A DNA stretch of 64,000 bases from Diadema setosum (GCF_964275005.1 NC_092702.1:7984330-8048329); one strand, 5' to 3'. Shown: positions 21,125 through 34,799, counted from the first letter of the stretch. Notes: generated by a model from the letters alone, not told the origin. Numbers and translations: made by a program.

Positions 21125-22011
21125 ATGATTAGTATCCTACAGAGGATTTTAGCAAAGAATATTTTCACTAACCCTTTCTGTCTCTGAGTGCTGTATGGTC
21201 TCCTACAGTAACTGTACTTGATCCTGACATGGAGTATATGGTACACTCTTCAGTGCAAGTTAATCCACTTCATTCCCAGATAAAACAGTGATCTATGTAT
21301 TTTAATGTACAATTTTAACTGATTAATATATGAAATTTGTTTGTATAAACACAGAATTTTAGAAAAAACGATAATTTACTTAATTCGTGATTGACCAATC
21401 ACAGACGTTTTTATTTCATATTTCGGGTCATCTCGTATATCTTAACTAATCACGGTGCAGTTTATAAAAACTTTGGGGGAATCCCCCTCTTGCCGTCCAA
21501 TATTTTAAATATTGGTCGCCTCGGCAAAAAATATTGGTCGAGTTCAACAAACTTTCTTAGTGGGTCGGAGGTTATGAGGTGCGTCGACAAAATAACACTT
21601 GTATTTGGGCTCTAAAAATCCTCTGTATGGATAATAATTATCGATAGTGCATGTGTCCGTGCTATTAGCCAGACCACTGTGTATATTCTTCAGGGGACGT
21701 CCACTGCGCGCGACATGCAGCTCGTATGCTGCCTTTAAAAACAAAATCTAGAGGAACTTTTATTGTAAACGTTTTGTATTTCTTATGGTATATTTGAGGA
21801 TATGAATCAGACATCATGGACTATTTTGAGCCTCTAGTAAATTTTTGTGGATTCCTCTCTGACAGAAATTGCATTTTTTTTCCTCCTTCGGGGCTGCATG
21901 CGTTCCTCAGAAGATAGTGCTATTCCTGTCACTTCAGAATCAATAATTTAAACTACACAGAGGCTCTCAGTGCATGGTATACTAATTTTGTTTTACACCC
22001 CTGCTTTTTGT

Positions 22012-22401
22012 ATGCCGTCGGTAAACATATATGACGGTCTGCACGTGCGTAATATCCTCAATATCTTTAGTTGGTCGTCCCGCCACAAGAGGGTTAATGA
22101 AGCTGGGGACAGCTTCCGACGGCGGAACAATATGAGCCCGAGTGGAAGTTTTTCTCCAGCCCCCAACTATTATAATGTGTCAAACATGACGTGCCCCAAA
22201 CATGTACCTGTATACGTCTCATCCGAGTCATGGGCTGAATTTAGGATACGAAAAGGAAACATACAATTAGCTCTTGCAAGTTTGATCTATGGGAAAACAG
22301 GAGAAGAAGGGATTTTTGTTAACAAAATGTATAGCTTGTATGTAGATAAAATGTTTCAATCGACAATATTCCATCACGACGACCATGGATCCATGGTCTA
22401 A
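22012..22401 (+). other. Unassigned 129-codon open frame
   Basis: It starts with ATG (MPSVNIYDGLHV) and runs to a stop with no recognisable domain or family. The next stretch (22381-22515) is made of palindromes. Length is within what chance allows in a 64-kb window, so I do not call it a gene. Confidence 0.15.
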
Positions 22402-22434
22402 TCACGGAGCTACAAGTAGCACCATCATGGTCTA

Positions 22435-22515
22435 ATTAACCTGTTCCATATGGGAACCTGGTGGCCTGTGTACTATGTCTATGGGGATGTCAGAATTCAG
22501 TATGGAACGGGTTAA
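22435..22515. repeat. 81-bp hairpin element
   Basis: ATTAACCTGTTCCATA at the left pairs with TATGGAACGGGTTAAT at the right. Just before it lies a perfect 18-bp palindrome, GACCATGGATCCATGGTC (22381-22398). Confidence 0.75.
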
Positions 22516-24137
22516 TGATAGTGCATGGACGTATGATGGCCGGCGAGCATTTGCGTTAAATGACGGTTTCTGTTCCGTGTTCACAATATTCCACAGATAT
22601 TCTTCATTTTCTTAGAACAATGATACTTGTGGTTCTCTGTACATGAATATTGTGGTGTAACGACGACTAATCTTTCTTTTTAATCAGAATACAGTGTGTA
22701 AACGCGAGTGCAACCATTCGATGATTGCATCCATCTTGTTGTCATGTGCACGTATCATAATATACTCAAAAAGTTTCAGTTCAGTTTTCAGTTTCGATTT
22801 ATTTCATACTTCTCATGAATATATCAATATTACAATCATTAAGAATATTAGCACAAACAATACACGTCAAAAACAAGCGAACAAAAGAATATACTTATAT
22901 GATATATACACACAATGATTAAAATGATAACTGGTCGAAATCGAAATCGGGTTTCTACAAAGAGAAGTAAGACGGGACCTATAAAAAGCAAGCTTGTTTG
23001 GCTGTAAGCCCCGAGTAATCAGTGTTGGTGAATGAGAAACGTATAGAGAGAAGTTCAGACCAGATAGATTAATGATAGGCCTACATGTACCACATAAAGG
23101 GAATGAGGAATGCCTATAAACTACACTAAAATGTGAACCATAATTATCGTAACCAAATTTACATTACTTTGTTTTCAGAAGAAAACATGATTTGTGTATA
23201 TACACAAGACTGTTCTGCATTAGAACTTTATAGGGGCCTCTAACAAGTATTCAGCATGGGCTGAAGTCACTCAATAAGCGCTTATAAAGTCACCCCAAAA
23301 CAAATTATTTCAATAATAAAATAATATCTCAATATTAGACCCTGCTGTCGTTTTTCGAAGTTTGCCTCGTTTATCATTGCACGATCATCGATTTATATTG
23401 TACGTCAACGCGAAGTTCCTGTTCAGTGAGTTATTGTATCAAACCGAAATTGCAATGTCACGACACTTACACAGTGTATAGTCACAAAAATATAGGCCTA
23501 TATACATCATTAGATGATTACTATAAAAACAAAACATATTTACAAAACCAATATAAATTTAGACGTCACACTATTACGCATGTGGGACAATACTCCATCT
23601 AATAGGTATTAGAGTAATCAATAATTTCCGTGTCTTTAGTCATCGAAATGATCTTCACGATTGAGTTTAAAGATAATAACGTCTATGCATCACTGATGGG
23701 AATCGTATAGTAGTAGGACCATGGGGATATCCCACGATAACATCAACTTTACAACGGGATATAAAGAGTGTATCTTTTATATCGGCTAAACTTCATGATG
23801 CATCGTTTGCTTTGCGGAAAAAAAAAAAGATAAGGAATTTTAAATTTAATAGGCCATCATCAAACGGTTAGAAGCCTCCGCAGTCGCGGAAAGAGAAATA
23901 AGATAAACTCTAAGAAAAACTTTCTTCCCTCCCCCTCTCATTGGTAAGTCCCGACGTATAGTTCGACGTATAGCTCAAGTTACTGTTTTTATATACCTAT
24001 GACAAAAATGGAGGTCAAAACTACCGGCAAAATAAATATGATAAAACAAATTCGCCAAATAAGTTTGAAGGGCTTACAAAAAACAGGTTATACAAAGAAA
24101 AGAAGGAAACCATATACTTGATGAAGGCTTGACTAAT

Positions 24138-24150
24138 GGGGGGGGGGGGG
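24138..24150. repeat. G13 homopolymer
   Basis: Thirteen consecutive Gs lie 32 bp before the MITE at 24182. Confidence 0.9.
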
Positions 24151-24181
24151 ATCACCGCTATAAACTCTCGAGTATAGTCAT

Positions 24182-24782
24182 TAAAGGGGAAATCCAGTCC
24201 AAAAATAAGTTAGTCTGATAAAAAAAAAAAAAGAGTAAAATCTTACGAGTTCAACGGCAAAAATCTGACTGAAATCGGATGAAAAATAAGGAAGTTATGA
24301 AATTTTGAAATTTTGCTTATTTTAGCAAAACAGTGGATATGAATATGCAAATGAGTGAGCTGACCATGTCATAACCTCAAAATTTTCCATTGATCGTGTA
24401 CAAAAAATGACGAAAATTCAATGTTTTTGTCATTGAAGTCTAAATGTTATTCCTGGTTGAATAACTTTAGAATAGTGATCATATAGACATATCAGGATTT
24501 GAGCCTCGGGCATAATTGCGTTTGAATGAAAAATGGGAAATTCCAAAATCTTATGTACAAACTATATGGCAAGTTGTGAGGGAAGTATGACATGCTCACT
24601 TTTCCATTTGCATTCATATCGACTGTTCAAGAATTGTTTCCTGAAAAATTAGCGAAACTCCAAAATGTCATAACTTCCTTATTTTTCACCCGATTTCGAT
24701 CAAAATTTTTACCGTTGAACTCGTAATACATTTTATTCTTTCTTATCAGACTAACTTATTTTTGGACCGGATTCCCCCTTTA
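24182..24782. mobile_element. ~600-bp palindromic MITE
   Basis: The left end TAAAGGGGAAATCCAGTCCA and the right end (reverse complement beginning TAAAGGGGGAATCCGGTCCA) match. The arms extend over 100 bp and include AATAAGTTAGTCTGATAA and GAGTTCAACGG. It has no coding capacity. Confidence 0.85.
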
Positions 24783-24787
24783 ATACA

Positions 24788-25033
24788 CACTCTTAAAACA
24801 TCCGAGGCAGAACTGACCCGGAACTGGGTCCGTTGGGGTCACACACAGTTCCGGATCAAAAATGACTTGGAATTTGGTCATGAAGACCCCGAATGGAGTC
24901 ACCCTGACCCTGAATTCATGACTCTGAAATGGGTCATATCTGACCCCATTCCTTGTCATTTCTGACCCGGAACGGTGTGTGACTCCAACGGACCCAGTTC
25001 CGGGTCAGTTCTGACTCGGATGTTTTAAGAGTG
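24788..25033. mobile_element. ~246-bp MITE with CACTCTTAAAACATCCGA termini
   Basis: Inverted arms of about 57 bp start CACTCTTAAAACATCCGA and include GACCCGGAACTGGGTCCG. The interior is built of repeated GACCC(C/G)/GGGTC words. It begins 5 bp after the previous element ends. Confidence 0.85.
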
Positions 25034-25482
25034 CAGTCACCGTATATCTCTTTATTCTTCTAAATTATCGCGTGACACTACATTGCGGATTTGGTTGGTC
25101 ACGGAAGTCACTTCGCCTATGAAGCTATACAGACTGATGCATGCAGTGTGCTTTACGGCGGACCTCTTCATCCCCATGCATTCAGCCCCGAAGTATATGG
25201 CTTTCAGTTCTCCATCATTAGGCCTACTTTAAAGTCATCCTTTTCTTTATCTCGAGGTTTAGCTCAATACACTACAAAGAAAATCGGTTAAAAAAGTAAT
25301 GACAGATCAAACGAAAATGGGTTTCAGTTTTGGTATACTCGAGGCGAACTAAATATCTGCGTAGACCTATATATAGCTTGTTTCGCGCTATTGAACAATC
25401 ATGAACATCTTTCGAGGGGCGGGAGTGTTCTGTAAACTCATCGCTGTTCATTTATCGTTATTCAGTATGATGGCAGGTCGGA

Positions 25483-25496
25483 CCCCCCCCCCCCCC
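25483..25496. repeat. C14 homopolymer
   Basis: Fourteen consecutive Cs are followed by GCGCGC. Confidence 0.9.
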
Positions 25497-26389
25497 GCGC
25501 GAAATGTATAAAGGCGTTCAATTTTGCAAGGCCAAAAGCGTAATTTGCACATAAGATATTGGATTATTTAGTTGGGAAATACTGCAGGCAGTATTTGATT
25601 TAATTTCCATTTCATTTATTTTGTATTCCCCCCCCAAAAAAAAAAAACCAACAACAACAATTTATTACAAAGTAACAATAATCATTATCTGTACAAAGGC
25701 ATATTGGGATATGCAATAAAATACACGTGTTAAAATAAATATCGAACAGCCATAACAATTGAAATAACGCTGTATTGCCAGGAATCTGGAGGGAACTTGC
25801 CAAACAATGATATTAACCTAGTATTTGTGCATCCTTGGTACGATATTAGCAAGTTCCCTTAATAAAAAGGGGGAAATTGTATTTCAAAAAAAAAATCGAT
25901 ACTGATACCAGTTTGTTTACTTTGGCCTAAAAATTATTATGGAGTGAAAAGTATTTTGTTAATCAAAACGTCGACCTAATGAAATCGGAATTACTTCACA
26001 CACACACACACAAAGTTCTTGATGGAGCAGTAATCCATTGATATCATGATTTTGTTGACATGGCGATTGGTAAACACATCATGATTAATTTGACAATAAC
26101 TATATACATGTACTACCAATGAGGCGTATCCCCGCTCTTCTGATAATAATATGCATCTCTATTAACTGACCACCGTCCAATTGAAGAGTGTGCGTATCAT
26201 GTTCGGTTACGTAACATCAGTAGTGTCAACAAGTAGAGATAACTACTCTTATGTGCCCGACGCACCAAGGAAGTTTCACTGGCAAAGGAATATGAGTTTC
26301 TTCTCAGACGCCAGCAGAGTACCGGTATCTGCATGATTTACACCCCTCATACACCACATAATACACCCTATACCATAACCAGTGGTCAT

Positions 26390-26648
26390 CTTTTGTGCAC
26401 CTGCTCCTTGTCAAAAGCGTACGGACTTCATTTGTGGTGGAGCACCACCATAGAGACAGCATTGGCAGCGCGCGTGCTGTTTGTACGGTTTATCCACTGA
26501 CGATGACATGCACATCATCAAGTCACAAATTTAGTTAGTGTGTAAAACTCTTTGACTAAACGCACGGTGTGCTCCCGCGCTGAGGGTTGACCTCCGCTAT
26601 TACACCGTCGGAATTCTGGATAAATCAAGTGTTCGAGAGGAATTAAAC
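26390..26648 (+). promoter_or_regulatory. Candidate promoter and non-coding first exon of prominin
   Basis: The patch is richer in CpG than its surroundings (GCGCGCGTGC, CTCCCGCGCTGAG) and ends at a strong donor, GTGAGT at 26649. The first prominin coding exon at 46284 begins with a 5' UTR joined to a strong acceptor, so an upstream exon is required unless transcription starts inside that intron. The link over 19.6 kb is inference. RNA evidence would be needed to confirm it. Confidence 0.3.
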
Positions 26649-26724
26649 GTGAGTAAAAGATATTTAATTGATTAAGTGTCATGTTGTGCTAATTTTGAGT
26701 TTTATATGTGAGGAACGTGCTTCT

Positions 26725-27010
26725 CGTTGTTGCTGAATTGTCAAACATTTGGGGAGCGAAAAGGTTCGGGCGGCGGAACGGGTTTACTCCGAGCACCCAC
26801 CCCTGCACTCCTGGGGCGTAAACAGCTACGCTGTGTGGTAGAGTGTTGTGTACGACATCACGGGGCACCGAGATGCTCTGGCTTGCGTTGTGCTTTGGAT
26901 CTGGCCAAACGGCCGAACGGAGGAGCCCTGGGCAACTGGCTGTAGACCTGTACTGAAGTCTGTAGTAGTAGCTCGAGCTCCACCATTCCTATACTTTCGT
27001 TTTACCGCGT
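26725..27010. other. GC-rich patch just after the candidate first exon
   Basis: Base composition rises markedly, with CpG-containing words throughout (GGGCGGCGGAACGGG, GGCCGAACGGAGGAGC). Open frames exist on both strands but show no known domain. It is consistent with the downstream half of a CpG-rich promoter region. Confidence 0.4.
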
Positions 27011-29869
27011 AAATGCGTAACACTGGATGTGATGTGCTAAATAAGCTATGTTATTGAACCTGCCTATTTTAAACTCTAAACGATGCAAATCATTGGTGAT
27101 ATTGTTCACACATTTCGGCATTTCTTTGATTCTGAAGTTTGTGTGATCAAGACGGTTTGTTCCTGCTCTCTTCTCTTTTTGCCAAGATTAGAAGAAAACA
27201 CGTAATGTACAATCTATCACACTGTGAAATCATGAACATTGCTGTTGTCATGAAAAATTTTGCTAGTACAGTTGTATGTAGTGAATTCATTTATTTATTA
27301 TTTTGTTTATCACTTTTTTGTGTGTGCTAGATGGCATGACCAATTAATCATATCTGCTACAGGGAATAATTTTTCTGGTATCGTATTGCAATTTGCTTGG
27401 CAGTTTTATACCACTGCTACACAAACTATCTTTTGGGTGGCAGTTTTATTCTGTAGAAGTACATGTATCTAGGATACCATTTAAACTATTTTTTTTTTTC
27501 ATTTGCTGAAATTGGTAATCAAATTTGAGTTAGAAAATTATTCCGTGTACCATGATTGCTGAAGTCTCCTGATCTCACCAAATTAAAGACAGTTTTTCTT
27601 GAATCGTAATAGTCAGATTACAAGGGTCCCTTTAGTAACAATTTAATTTTTTTGGAAGCAGTTTTACAATGCACAATAGAAACATGTAGTTTACATTCTG
27701 TGAACTGGAAAAATATTTACATTTGTAGTCTATTTTCGTGTATAGTGTTATAAAATCAGAAGCAAATGCAGAATGTCACTAATATGAAAGTAAGTGCCTA
27801 TATTGTATGTTGTACAACCTACAACATGGTGTGGAACCCATTTCATTGCACTGAACTGAACTGACAGATATCTATTTATTAACCAGCTTCAAAATGTTGT
27901 AATGCCCAGTTTCAGACCCTTTCCCCCATTCCTTCATAAATGTTTATATCTGAATGTGACATTCTTCACATTTTTGTGTCACAATTGAGATAAAATAGCT
28001 GCATGTCTGATGTTCTAACAATAAGTTGTGAAAATATTCATAGGAAAGTTATCCCCAAGGACCCACTATGCATTCTAAACCCAACAAAGCCTGCAAACAA
28101 AGGATTATAGCCTTGGTGATTTCTGATTCACCATGCACAATAAAGTCTTTCTGAAGCGAGAGATGGCCCTGAAAAAGGGGTTTACTAGTTTATCCTTTGA
28201 TGCTCAGACAAGTTTCCTCTGGATGCCAGTGTACATACAGTACACTACACATACATTATGATGCATTAAAATGCTTGCTAATTTTGTTTACGGTAATTAA
28301 ACTTTGATAGTTCATACAGTACAATACAGTTTAATTCATAATTAATCCTACATGTACCTATAAACTGTATTTTCTGTTTTTAGATGATGATGATGATGTT
28401 AGAATGAGTTATTGAGTATGTGTAATCTATGCACAAGTACATTGTCTCTTGATTCTCTTCAGGTTGATAAATCATAAAATTCATGTGAAATGAACAATTA
28501 TGGTAAACTGCAGTTTGCAGCAAGAATTTTTTTGTCAGAAATTGTTTGCATTCAGGGTCTTGTGAGTAATCCTGAATCAGCTTTAATATAGAGTGCATAC
28601 ATTTTGTATTGAGTTGAACAACCAAGGCAGCTAATAATATATCTTTATTCATGCTGTTCTGTGCTATTACCTTTGTGTGATGGGCAGGTGAAAAGCAGCT
28701 ATTGCACTTTTATCATGCCATACAAATGTCGGTGTAGGATGAGGGTCCTATTGTGTAGATGATGTCATACAAATTTGTATTTTGCTACATCTTACAATAA
28801 TTGTAGTGACAACAATGAAGAGCTAAAATACATGCAACTGAATGGCTGTTACTCAGTGCTACATACAGTATGTACCATTGATAACTGTTTTGGGAACATA
28901 ATTGCAGTTGGTAGTTCAGATTCACCTGTGCTCTGCTCATGTTGCTTCCGTGTATCCTGGTGAGAGAGGTGCAGAAAATACACATCAAATCTTTCAGTGC
29001 ATCATACAATGTAGAGCCTAACAAAATGATTGCAAAATTGTGAATTAAAAGACAGTGCTGACATGCAAAGTAAAGATTAAAGGTCCTGTTTATTTTTGTG
29101 AACAGGGATTTAATTTTTCTGTAAAGATATGACATTTAATGCATTATGTGTAGATCTGTTGTCACACCAAATATCCTATCATATGAAATTTTTGAAATAA
29201 AGCTTAAAATATAAGGAGATATCTGTATTTTTCTCTATAAATTGTAACTGTAGACGGTTTAGTCTTGAAACATTTTTATTATAAACTCCTATTGCTCACA
29301 TTTTGTATTATATTTAACATTACTTAACATCAATTTTATTGATTTAAATTTTTACATTGATTGTTTCTATCCCTAACTCACACTTTAGAACTATTTTAAA
29401 GCACTAATGCTGGGTTTTTGTTTCACCTGCAAATGGTAAATTATTGTATGCCTTTGATGCACGAGATTCTGTTTGAAAGTATCTAGGACCACCTGTCATC
29501 TCAGTGGCTCCATGTTAGCTTTGTGGTACAAAGGTCACTACCAGTTTGTGGGAGTATCCCTTTGTGTCATTGTGTTGTAAGACTACATGTATTTTGTTTC
29601 TCATACTCGGTCATATGACTGTGGTGCATACAAAGTGTGTACATGGGGATGTGGGTGTTATGCACGTACAACCATCCACTGGTCATTTATAGGTACTCTT
29701 TTTGTCGTCGTCTTGTATGTTTATCTGACTCATTGAGTAAATACCACAACCTTGAACTGCTGAATCCCACTGCATCACAATGAATCTGGCTCAATTCTGT
29801 GCATGCCCCAGTGCTGCTGCCGCTAGAAATCATTACCATCTTGGATAGTAGTACCACATGTTATGAAAT

Positions 29870-30073
29870 ATGCTGGTTGTTTCTTTTGTGGTGTTGTCTG
29901 CGCTGCCTTCACTGGGTGGTGTTTTTTTTAATGATGTGGCTGGGTGGGATGATGCAAACAATGTAATCAATAGATGTATTGACACAATGGACACTATAGA
30001 ACTGATGTTCAGAAGGATGTTGGAGGAGCTGAAGATGAGAGATCTATCCATCCATAGGGCTCAATCCCTGTGA
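29870..30073 (+). other. 67-codon small open frame with signal-like N-terminus
   Basis: ATG 29870 directly follows an in-frame stop. The predicted peptide begins with a hydrophobic run (MLVVSFVVLSALPSLGGVFF), continues GWDDANNVINRCIDTMDTIE and ends in a charged amphipathic helix, LMFRRMLEELKMRDLSIHRA. It could be a secreted or short helical microprotein, or chance. I recognise no family. Confidence 0.2.
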
Positions 30074-31201
30074 GGGCATTCCATTGGGGGAGGTCAACTC
30101 CTTTTGATCAAACCTGCCTGCATTGTTTCGCTAGGACACAAAGGAACAAAGGTGTCAATACATTCCTGGCCTGACACCTGGATTAATCAGATCGCATGAA
30201 CACTCATATCATCATGCCCTGATGAATTAGTCTCCTTAAAGGCCTAAGGTTCTTTTTAGATATTTCTTCATAAAAGATCGCTTTCAATGGTAAAGCTTCA
30301 TACAAAGAACTTTTTTTTTTTTTCAGATTCAATCAGGAAAACAGACAAACCTTTGATTTTATGCTGGTATCAAAGCTGATGAACCATCAGCATTCAATGA
30401 ATTTTACATCTGCTCATTCTACATACAGTTGTATATGTACTAAAATCAAGTGATCATGTTTGATGATGCACAAAATCAGCGGAGTCTCATTAAATTTAAA
30501 TGGAAAAGATTCAGTATCATTTCAGAGTTGTTTTGACAAATTGTGTCTTTGATTTAAATGATTCAAAATTATTATAATATCCATTGTTGTATACAGACAT
30601 TATTGAATTTGCGTGGCATTAGCTGTGATGGTACAGTGTATCAGTTAAAATTTTACACTTTGATATATGTTATCAGTGTCATGTATCGTTCCAGCATGCA
30701 CTGTGATCCATTTTGTTGTTGTTTGTATACTATGCATAATTATGAAAATATACAATGTATCCTCTTTTGGGGGTGTATTTTGTGGTGAAAAATAGGCAAA
30801 ATACCTTTGAAGTGTTCGTGGCCATTAGTCAGTTACAGCTGTAAATGTTTACTTGAGCAGTCTTTGAGGACAAGAGAAGATAAAGAATAAGCGTAACCGC
30901 AGCATCTTGTACCCCCAAGTTTTACAGTCTTTGTATCTACATACTGTAAGTTGTAGAATGGGTTACTTGGTCAAGAGCACTGTAGGGACTGGAAATGTGC
31001 CACATTGTTCTACAGTGTAGTTTGGGCGTAAAATCCTGAAAAGGGCTGGCTACAATGTAGTTTATTGTGCCAGAGGCACCAGAAAAAGCTGTGATAAACA
31101 ATACAGTAAGTGTAACTGCCAATATTGGCAGGATTTGAGAACTCCAAACTTGCATGATTGAATGTGTTACACTCTTGAATTACAACAGATGGGCTGAGTT
31201 A

Positions 31202-31300
31202 AAACAACAACAACAACAAAGAAACACAGTTAGTAAACAGTATAGAACAAGAACAACAACAAGAGCAGCAGCAACAACAGCAACAACAACAATTACAACA
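31202..31300. repeat. (CAA)n-rich tract
   Basis: CAA units at 31204-31220 and again with CAG interruptions at 31248-31300 give a glutamine/threonine-rich frame that has no other support as a gene. Confidence 0.85.
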
Positions 31301-33209
31301 AAAAGGGTGCCCTCCATTCTTTCACAGATATTTCGCAAATACATTGTATGTTGTAAGGAGATCAATAAAGATACAGCTTGTGAACTTCTTTGTCTGATGC
31401 AGCTTAGTGCATCTACATGTATGCCCCAAACCTGGATGTACTATTATACAAGGCTGGTTGGCAGTAAGAGGCTGATGCTAAACTCGCTCGCAATTTTTTT
31501 TGTCTATTGATTTCTTTCAGCGGTCGGGATAGGATGTGATTGGCTGATAGGGTTCGGGCCATCTGCCGAGATTTGTGTTGTGTCATTTCTGCTCCTGTTT
31601 CTTGACCCGTGTTACACATCTTTGTTTGATACCATTCCTTCTGGTCCAGGATTGACCATTAGAGTATATTGTTGAATTCTGCTACAACCTAGATATAAGA
31701 TGAATATGAACTTTGCAGTGAACTTTCCTGAATTTATCTTTGAGTGCTTTAACTTTAAGTGCACCCCCAAAAAGCTCAAACAAACAAAACAGTCATATGT
31801 GTACAGTTGTATTTTTTCCTTAGAACATTGCTAGCAACAAAAGATACTGGCAGAAGATAATGTCTAATTACAGTTGACATGTAAATGTCTCCATTTGGTA
31901 AAGATTAGCTATTGTTGCTGTCCTTTGGTAGTCATATCTAAATCATGCTGTGTTTACATCCATAAATAAATTAGTGATAAGGAAACCAAGGTGTTAGACA
32001 TGCTGGTATAAAATGAAATGATATTTGATATTATTCTCAATTTTCAAGTGTCATCTGCACACACATGGACACTTCACGATGACAGATCGTGTGAGAAACT
32101 CTTCAAAATGGAGTCATTTGATTTTTGATTTTTTGATTTTTTTTTATACATATTCTATTCCAGCAAGCAATTACTCAGGCATAATTTTAAGATACTTTGC
32201 TGGAAACTCTTCATTCTAGAATGGTTAGAAACTACATGTTAAAATGAGCTATCATACAGGTGTATGCACTGTACTAATGTGTGCATTGCAGACTTGGTGT
32301 CATAGTTGTAGCCTCTATTGTGCATGGATTACTCTCTTTTTCTTTTTGTGGTGCAATTCATGTAAGAAAGGTTATAACATAGGAAAGCGGTTCATGAAGT
32401 ACATGTCTGTTTGTTTGTATGGTTTTTTGGGGGGTTTTTTTAAGCAAGGAAAAGGCAGGTGCCCAATGGTAGCATCCTGACAGTAAGCTTTACTTGACCC
32501 AGGCAAGTAGGCAGGGGGTGTGTAGCACTCAAAGGTTGTACTATATCCCTGATGAATCAAATAATACACATGTGCATGTGCGGTATGTTGGAGATACAAT
32601 GTATTATCCATCAGAAATACAGTAGAATGAAATAGATTAATGTGAAATGTCTCCCTTAAATGACACAAGTGGTATAATGCATCATAGGGACTACAACATA
32701 CATGCCCATTATGCTGGTTAGATAAAACATCCCCCAACCTGGAGTTAAATTCACTATAGCGGTGGCATTCGTGTTGATGCCTTTGGGAAAGTAACGGGAT
32801 TCGAGATGACCTGATTTTTACGAGAAACTGTCCTGCGTTGAATGAATTCACAAGGAATGTATCCCCCTCTGCTCAAGCCTACCCACATTTCATTCGATAT
32901 GGAGCAAGCTGTGTCTGAATGCTGCAGGACTGAAGATGAAATCAAGTAGCACGCAGATGCTGTGTAGTGATGTGTTAAACCAATGGAGGTTCAAGGAGGG
33001 GGGTGGGGTGGGATGAAGATTTCATTCCTAATGTACGCGTAATTCGATACCGTGACTTTGTGTTGCTAGGGAGTGTCCCTACATTCTGCCATTGTGCAAA
33101 CACAGCAGTCGAATGATAAGACCCAAGTGTGTGTCCGTGTGTGCTGTACGTCATGCAAGCTTGAAGCAATATTATTTGACCAAATGAAATACCTTGGGAT
33201 GTTGATGTT

Positions 33210-33218
33210 CTGTGTGTG

Positions 33219-33251
<33 letters not shown>
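33210..33251. repeat. (TG)n microsatellite
   Basis: About 20 TG units, with one CG interruption. Confidence 0.95.
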
Positions 33252-33630
33252 AATTTTTTTTTAATGTTGTCTATAAAGATGGAATAAGCAGAATTGACAT
33301 CATTAAAGTAGTAAACTAAAAAAAAAAATTACTCTTTGCTAATAAAGGATTTTGTGCTGTTTTGCTCCTCACTTTTTCTTTGATACATTCAAAATTTGTC
33401 AAAAATTTTGCATTTTGATAAATTTTTGTTTAGCAGAGCACATAGCAGAAATGAAGTAGGAAAATTTTGCCTGTTTTATATGGTCAGTTTTGTCAAAATG
33501 ATGATTTTGATTTCTTAATTAATATGACCATTTACTTTCCTATCAGTAGTAGGAAGAAGGGAACTGTAGTCTGTAGTGTGTAGTCGGCACAAAGAGTGTG
33601 GATTTGTTTTGTGTTTTATTTCATCAGTAA

Positions 33631-33643
33631 CCCCCCCCCCCCC
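33631..33643. repeat. C13 homopolymer
   Basis: Thirteen consecutive Cs. Confidence 0.9.
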
Positions 33644-34322
33644 AACCTATAGAAACCTGTAAAGTGGCATTCACATTGACACACATTAGTGGAGTCCATA
33701 TCTCAAGATTTGCATGGCAATCCATGTCTTAAAATTGTTTGCCAGTGTAAACATGAAAATCTCACTAAATAGCATGATCAGCAACGTGATCCAGATCCCA
33801 AGAAATCTTGCGGTTATTTCGAAATTATCGTGATTATTTGAGAAATATCGCAATAATTTGCACTGCGACACGTGTCTGAACACTGGAGCAAATAATCTTG
33901 TGGTTTCCTATCCCACCATTCAAAACACACATTGCGACAGCGCATGACCACAAGTGCAAGGGTCATCATTTTGGTAGATTTCAAGCTTGCGCAGTTTGGT
34001 CAACAAATTATCGCGATCGGCAATTAGCAGGATATTTCTGTCCATCTGAACGGGCACAAACATCTCAGTATTTGGATTGCAATCAACATCCTGCTATTTT
34101 GTTTGTGTGAAGAGCACTAGAATGTATTTTGTGCCTGTATGAGGAAGTAGAAACTGCCCAGCGGTGATCAGATTTTGGCCAGTTGTGTTAAAGAAAAGCT
34201 ATTATGCCGTACGTGTATATATAACATGTGGATTGTAGAAAAGGTACATTCTATGTGTCTTGCCATCATGCACCTTGTTTCGCGGTATACCCCACTCGCA
34301 GTCACTGGTCCATTTTTGGCGT

Positions 34323-34444
34323 ACAGGTTTCCGATCCATGCACGATCAGGATGTGTCAGACCCGATGAGTCAGGTGCTGGCTTTTATTGCGTTGCTCTCT
34401 ACGAGAATGCGACCATTTATCTCGGATGATGAAGATGATGAATG
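34323..34444 (+). other. Possible unassigned terminal exon
   Basis: It is preceded by an acceptor-like TTTTTGGCGTACAG. The frame reads FRSMHDQDVSDPMSQVLAFI, then ALLSTRMRPFISDDEDDE and a stop. The ordered composition with an acidic C-terminus is suggestive, but no family is recognised and no partner exon was found. The GAT-rich end may be low-complexity repeat. Confidence 0.15.
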
Positions 34445-34786
34445 ATGTCATGGTGGAAGCTAATTTTGCTTTCGTTGTCATTATTGATCTGGGGCAGTGT
34501 TTAACGGTGGTACGATTTAAAATACGAGGGGGAAAATGTTAAAGGTAAGGGGTTCTCTGGGAGGTACTAGAGTTTGCTGAACTGGTGATGATGATGATGA
34601 TAATGATGTTGTGATGGAGTAGATTTTGCATGCACACATCATCATTAAGGATCTATAGTAGGACAGTATTTGACCATGATCCATTTTTTTTTTTTTGAGG
34701 TACATACATGTATTGTAATAGAGAGATGATGAAGGATTTTGATTTCATTTATGCTGTGATTTAAAGGGTGCACAGTAAGAGGTTAA

Positions 34787-34799
34787 GGGTCAAAGGTCA
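34787..34799 (+). promoter_or_regulatory. DR1-type nuclear receptor site
   Basis: GGGTCAAAGGTCA is a direct repeat of the half-site with one-base spacing, matching the HNF4/RXR DR1 consensus. It lies in the presumed prominin intron 1. Function is untested. Confidence 0.3.

Larger units (their letters stand above)
17137..26390. other. Intergenic region between Rab28 and prominin
   Basis: The region is AT-rich, with no recognised conserved coding. The Rab28 promoter must lie at its left end, just above 17136, but no TATA box or initiator stands out. It contains a fold-back element, a CRE-type pair, hairpins and MITEs listed separately. The longest open frame with an ATG (22012-22401) is unassigned. 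Confidence 0.6.
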
